The notes under the pieces are model-generated. The model saw nothing but the letters and a program-made list of their open reading frames with translations. It was not told the origin of the DNA and searched no databases. From positions 11,185-17,736 of the forward strand of contig DCVB01000124.1 of the NCBI GenBank assembly GCA_002327965.1: a stretch of DNA of 6,552 bases, read 5' to 3'. Source of the DNA: Candidatus Aminicenantes bacterium UBA2199 (GTDB lineage: Bacteria > Acidobacteriota > Aminicenantia > UBA2199). Below are positions 6,139-6,552 of the stretch, piece by piece. Position numbers and translations under genes: made by a program. Within the stretch, counting starts at the first letter, position 1. Every line of letters starts with the position of its first letter.

Positions 6139-6154
6139 GGTTTACGGTTTACGG
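6139..6154. repeat. GGTTTAC heptamer pair
   Basis: GGTTTAC occurs twice in tandem (6139-6145 and 6146-6152) and runs on into GG. The preceding ATC makes the 12-mer ATCGGTTTACGG, which recurs exactly at 6261-6272 at the start of the longer array of the same family. Confidence 0.75.
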
Positions 6155-6180
6155 GAAGAAAAGAGGCAATACGAAGACGA

Positions 6181-6204
6181 GTGGTAGTGATAGTGGTAGT
6201 GGTA
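6181..6204. repeat. GTGGTA hexamer array
   Basis: Four tandem 6-bp units: GTGGTA, GTGATA, GTGGTA, GTGGTA. The array sits between the first two copies of the 13-bp word. Confidence 0.85.
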
Positions 6205-6226
6205 GCAGGAGGCAATACGAAGACAA

Positions 6227-6244
6227 GTGTCAGTGTCAGTGTCA
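6227..6244. repeat. GTGTCA hexamer array, first copy
   Basis: Three perfect GTGTCA units preceded by AA and followed by G. It directly follows the second 13-bp word. The same word in the same orientation forms a longer array at 6366-6395. Confidence 0.9.
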
Positions 6245-6263
6245 GCCAGAAATAAAAGTAATC

Positions 6264-6291
6264 GGTTTACGGTTGACGGTTTACGGCTGAC
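6264..6291. repeat. GGTTTAC/GGTTGAC heptamer array
   Basis: Four tandem 7-bp units: GGTTTAC, GGTTGAC, GGTTTAC, GGCTGAC, then the partial unit GGTCGG. The variants keep GG at the start and AC at the end and change only the middle positions. Confidence 0.85.
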
Positions 6292-6322
6292 GGTCGGAAA
6301 ACTGCAATACGAAGACATAAAT

Positions 6323-6350
6323 ACCAAATCCCAAAATCCAATTTCCAAAA
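6323..6350. repeat. Degenerate near-heptamer run, reverse sense of TTGGAAT
   Basis: On the minus strand this stretch reads as irregular units of the TTGGAAT type (TTGGAAA, TTGGATT, TTGGGATT) with lengths wobbling between 7 and 8. It is thus a loosely inverted relative of the TTGGAAT array at 6482-6506. The match is imperfect and partly a consequence of its base composition. Confidence 0.5.
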
Positions 6351-6365
6351 CGAAAAACAAGGCAA

Positions 6366-6395
6366 GTGTCAGTGACAGTGTCAGTGTCAGTGTCA
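6366..6395. repeat. GTGTCA hexamer array, second copy
   Basis: Five tandem 6-bp units: GTGTCA, GTGACA, GTGTCA, GTGTCA, GTGTCA, then G. Like the copy at 6227 it is preceded by AA, so the shared block is AAGTGTCAGTG. One unit carries a T-to-A change. It ends 2 bp before the terminator-like hairpin. Confidence 0.9.
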
Positions 6396-6397
6396 GC

Positions 6398-6422
6398 AAG
6401 AGCCTTGGGAAAAGCTCTTTTT
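6398..6422 (+). terminator. Terminator-like hairpin, plus strand
   Basis: AAGAGC (6398-6403) pairs perfectly with GCTCTT (6414-6419) around a 10-nt loop, and the T-run continues through 6422 and on as CTTTC. This is the classic shape of an intrinsic terminator on the plus strand; the other strand lacks a T-tract. The stem has only 6 bp, three of them G-C or C-G, so strength is moderate. No plus-strand gene precedes it in the window after 1918. Confidence 0.45.
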
Positions 6423-6426
6423 CTTT

Positions 6427-6442
6427 CGCTTCAACGCTTCAA
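6427..6442. repeat. CGCTTCAA octamer duplication
   Basis: Two perfect tandem 8-bp units CGCTTCAA lie just beyond the hairpin T-tract. It is short and could be chance on its own, but it continues the theme of short tandem words in this region. Confidence 0.5.
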
Positions 6443-6481
6443 CAATTTCTGCTCTTGAATTCTCGATCTTCGTTTGGGTCA

Positions 6482-6549
6482 TTGGAATTTGGAATTTATT
6501 TGGAATTTAAGTCTTCCAATTGGCTCTTCTCTTCCCTACACCTTACACC
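6482..6549. repeat. TTGGAAT and TACACC heptamer arrays at the right edge
   Basis: TTGGAAT occurs at 6482-6488 and 6489-6495 in tandem and again at 6500-6506 after the 4-bp insert TTAT. Near the window end, CTACACC and TTACACC (6536-6542 and 6543-6549) form another 7-bp-period pair that may continue beyond the edge. Confidence 0.65.
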
Positions 6550-6552
6550 GTC

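Larger units (their letters stand above)
6166..6316. repeat. Three exact copies of a 13-bp word, GCAATACGAAGAC
   Basis: Perfect copies lie at 6166-6178, 6212-6224 and 6304-6316, all in the same orientation. Start-to-start distances are 46 and 92 bp, the second exactly twice the first. Each copy joins a different repeat word: GTGGTA hexamers follow the first, GTGTCA hexamers follow the second, and the GGTTTAC heptamer array precedes the third. The word is not itself a short-period repeat. Confidence 0.85.
6118..6552. other. Non-coding, repeat-filled region at the right end
   Basis: About 435 bp upstream of the minus-strand promoter has no credible gene. Open frames across it translate into low-complexity repeats such as TLTLTLSL or YHYHYHYH, which mirror the DNA repeats. 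It is A+T-richer than the coding DNA and contains, in order, GGTTTAC heptamers, GTGGTA hexamers, GTGTCA hexamers, more heptamers, a C/A-rich near-heptamer run, a second GTGTCA array, a plus-strand terminator-like hairpin, a duplicated octamer, TTGGAAT heptamers and TACACC heptamers running off the edge. Parts not made of repeats (for example 6246-6260 and 6443-6480) show nothing recognisable. Confidence 0.8.

Noticed and set aside
6166..6316. CRISPR array suggested by the three identical 13-bp copies
   Set aside because: The repeats are too short, spacing is 33 and 79 bp between copies, the intervening DNA is itself tandem repeats, and no cas gene is present in the window.
6142..6399. Minus-strand open frame of 85 codons over the right-end repeats
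   Set aside because: Its product is a direct read-out of the DNA repeats (TLTLTLSL, DTDTDT, YHYHYHYH), with no ribosome site and no family resemblance.
6482..6552. Attachment site or insertion-sequence end at the right edge
   Set aside because: Only heptamer repeats are visible. There are no terminal inverted repeats, target duplications, or transposase or integrase fragments.

Overview
The window looks like part of a surface-polysaccharide (O-antigen or capsule type) gene cluster from a high-GC bacterium. The genes are strongly GC-rich at third codon positions. The gaps between gene blocks are visibly richer in A+T and filled with short word-like tandem repeats. The lineage cannot be fixed from this sequence. 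A high-GC genome with such repeat-filled gaps would suit an environmental or uncultivated group (Acidobacteriota- or Aminicenantota-like), but that is a weak guess.

Layout. Positions 2-49 hold the last 15 codons of an unidentified plus-strand gene. Two plus-strand genes follow closely: an extended-SDR NAD-dependent sugar epimerase/dehydratase (64-1026) and an RmlD-type dTDP-4-dehydrorhamnose reductase (1043-1918). A gap of about 200 bp (1919-2115) carries two heptamer repeat arrays and a possible hairpin, and separates these from a convergent minus-strand block. In transcription order that block is: a GNAT-like acyltransferase-family protein (6081-4948), a 150-residue coiled-coil protein carrying a segment I associate with glycosyl/methyltransferase proteins (4874-4422), a GT-B family 4 glycosyltransferase (4429-3137) and a GT-A family 2 glycosyltransferase resembling rhamnosyltransferases (3129-2116). 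The last three are packed with an 8-bp overlap and a 7-bp gap, so they are almost certainly cotranscribed and translationally coupled. About 435-470 bp at the right end (6082-6552) has no credible gene and holds a patchwork of 6-, 7- and 8-bp tandem repeats, three exact copies of a 13-bp word, and a plus-strand terminator-like hairpin.

How the genes fit together (inference). The two SDR enzymes would make or finish nucleotide sugars, with dTDP-L-rhamnose as the best-supported product. The two glycosyltransferases would add sugars to a lipid-linked glycan, and the GT2 has features of rhamnosyltransferases. The role of the acyltransferase-like protein is unknown.

Most notable points: a well-formed promoter whose -10 box ends 7 bp from the ATG of the acyltransferase-like gene, suggesting a leaderless mRNA; a second promoter-like site with its -10 box inside a GC-only inverted repeat just ahead of the glycosyltransferase module; and the mosaic of tandem-repeat families confined to the edges of the minus-strand block. 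I found no CRISPR array, tRNA, rRNA, insertion sequence or defence system.
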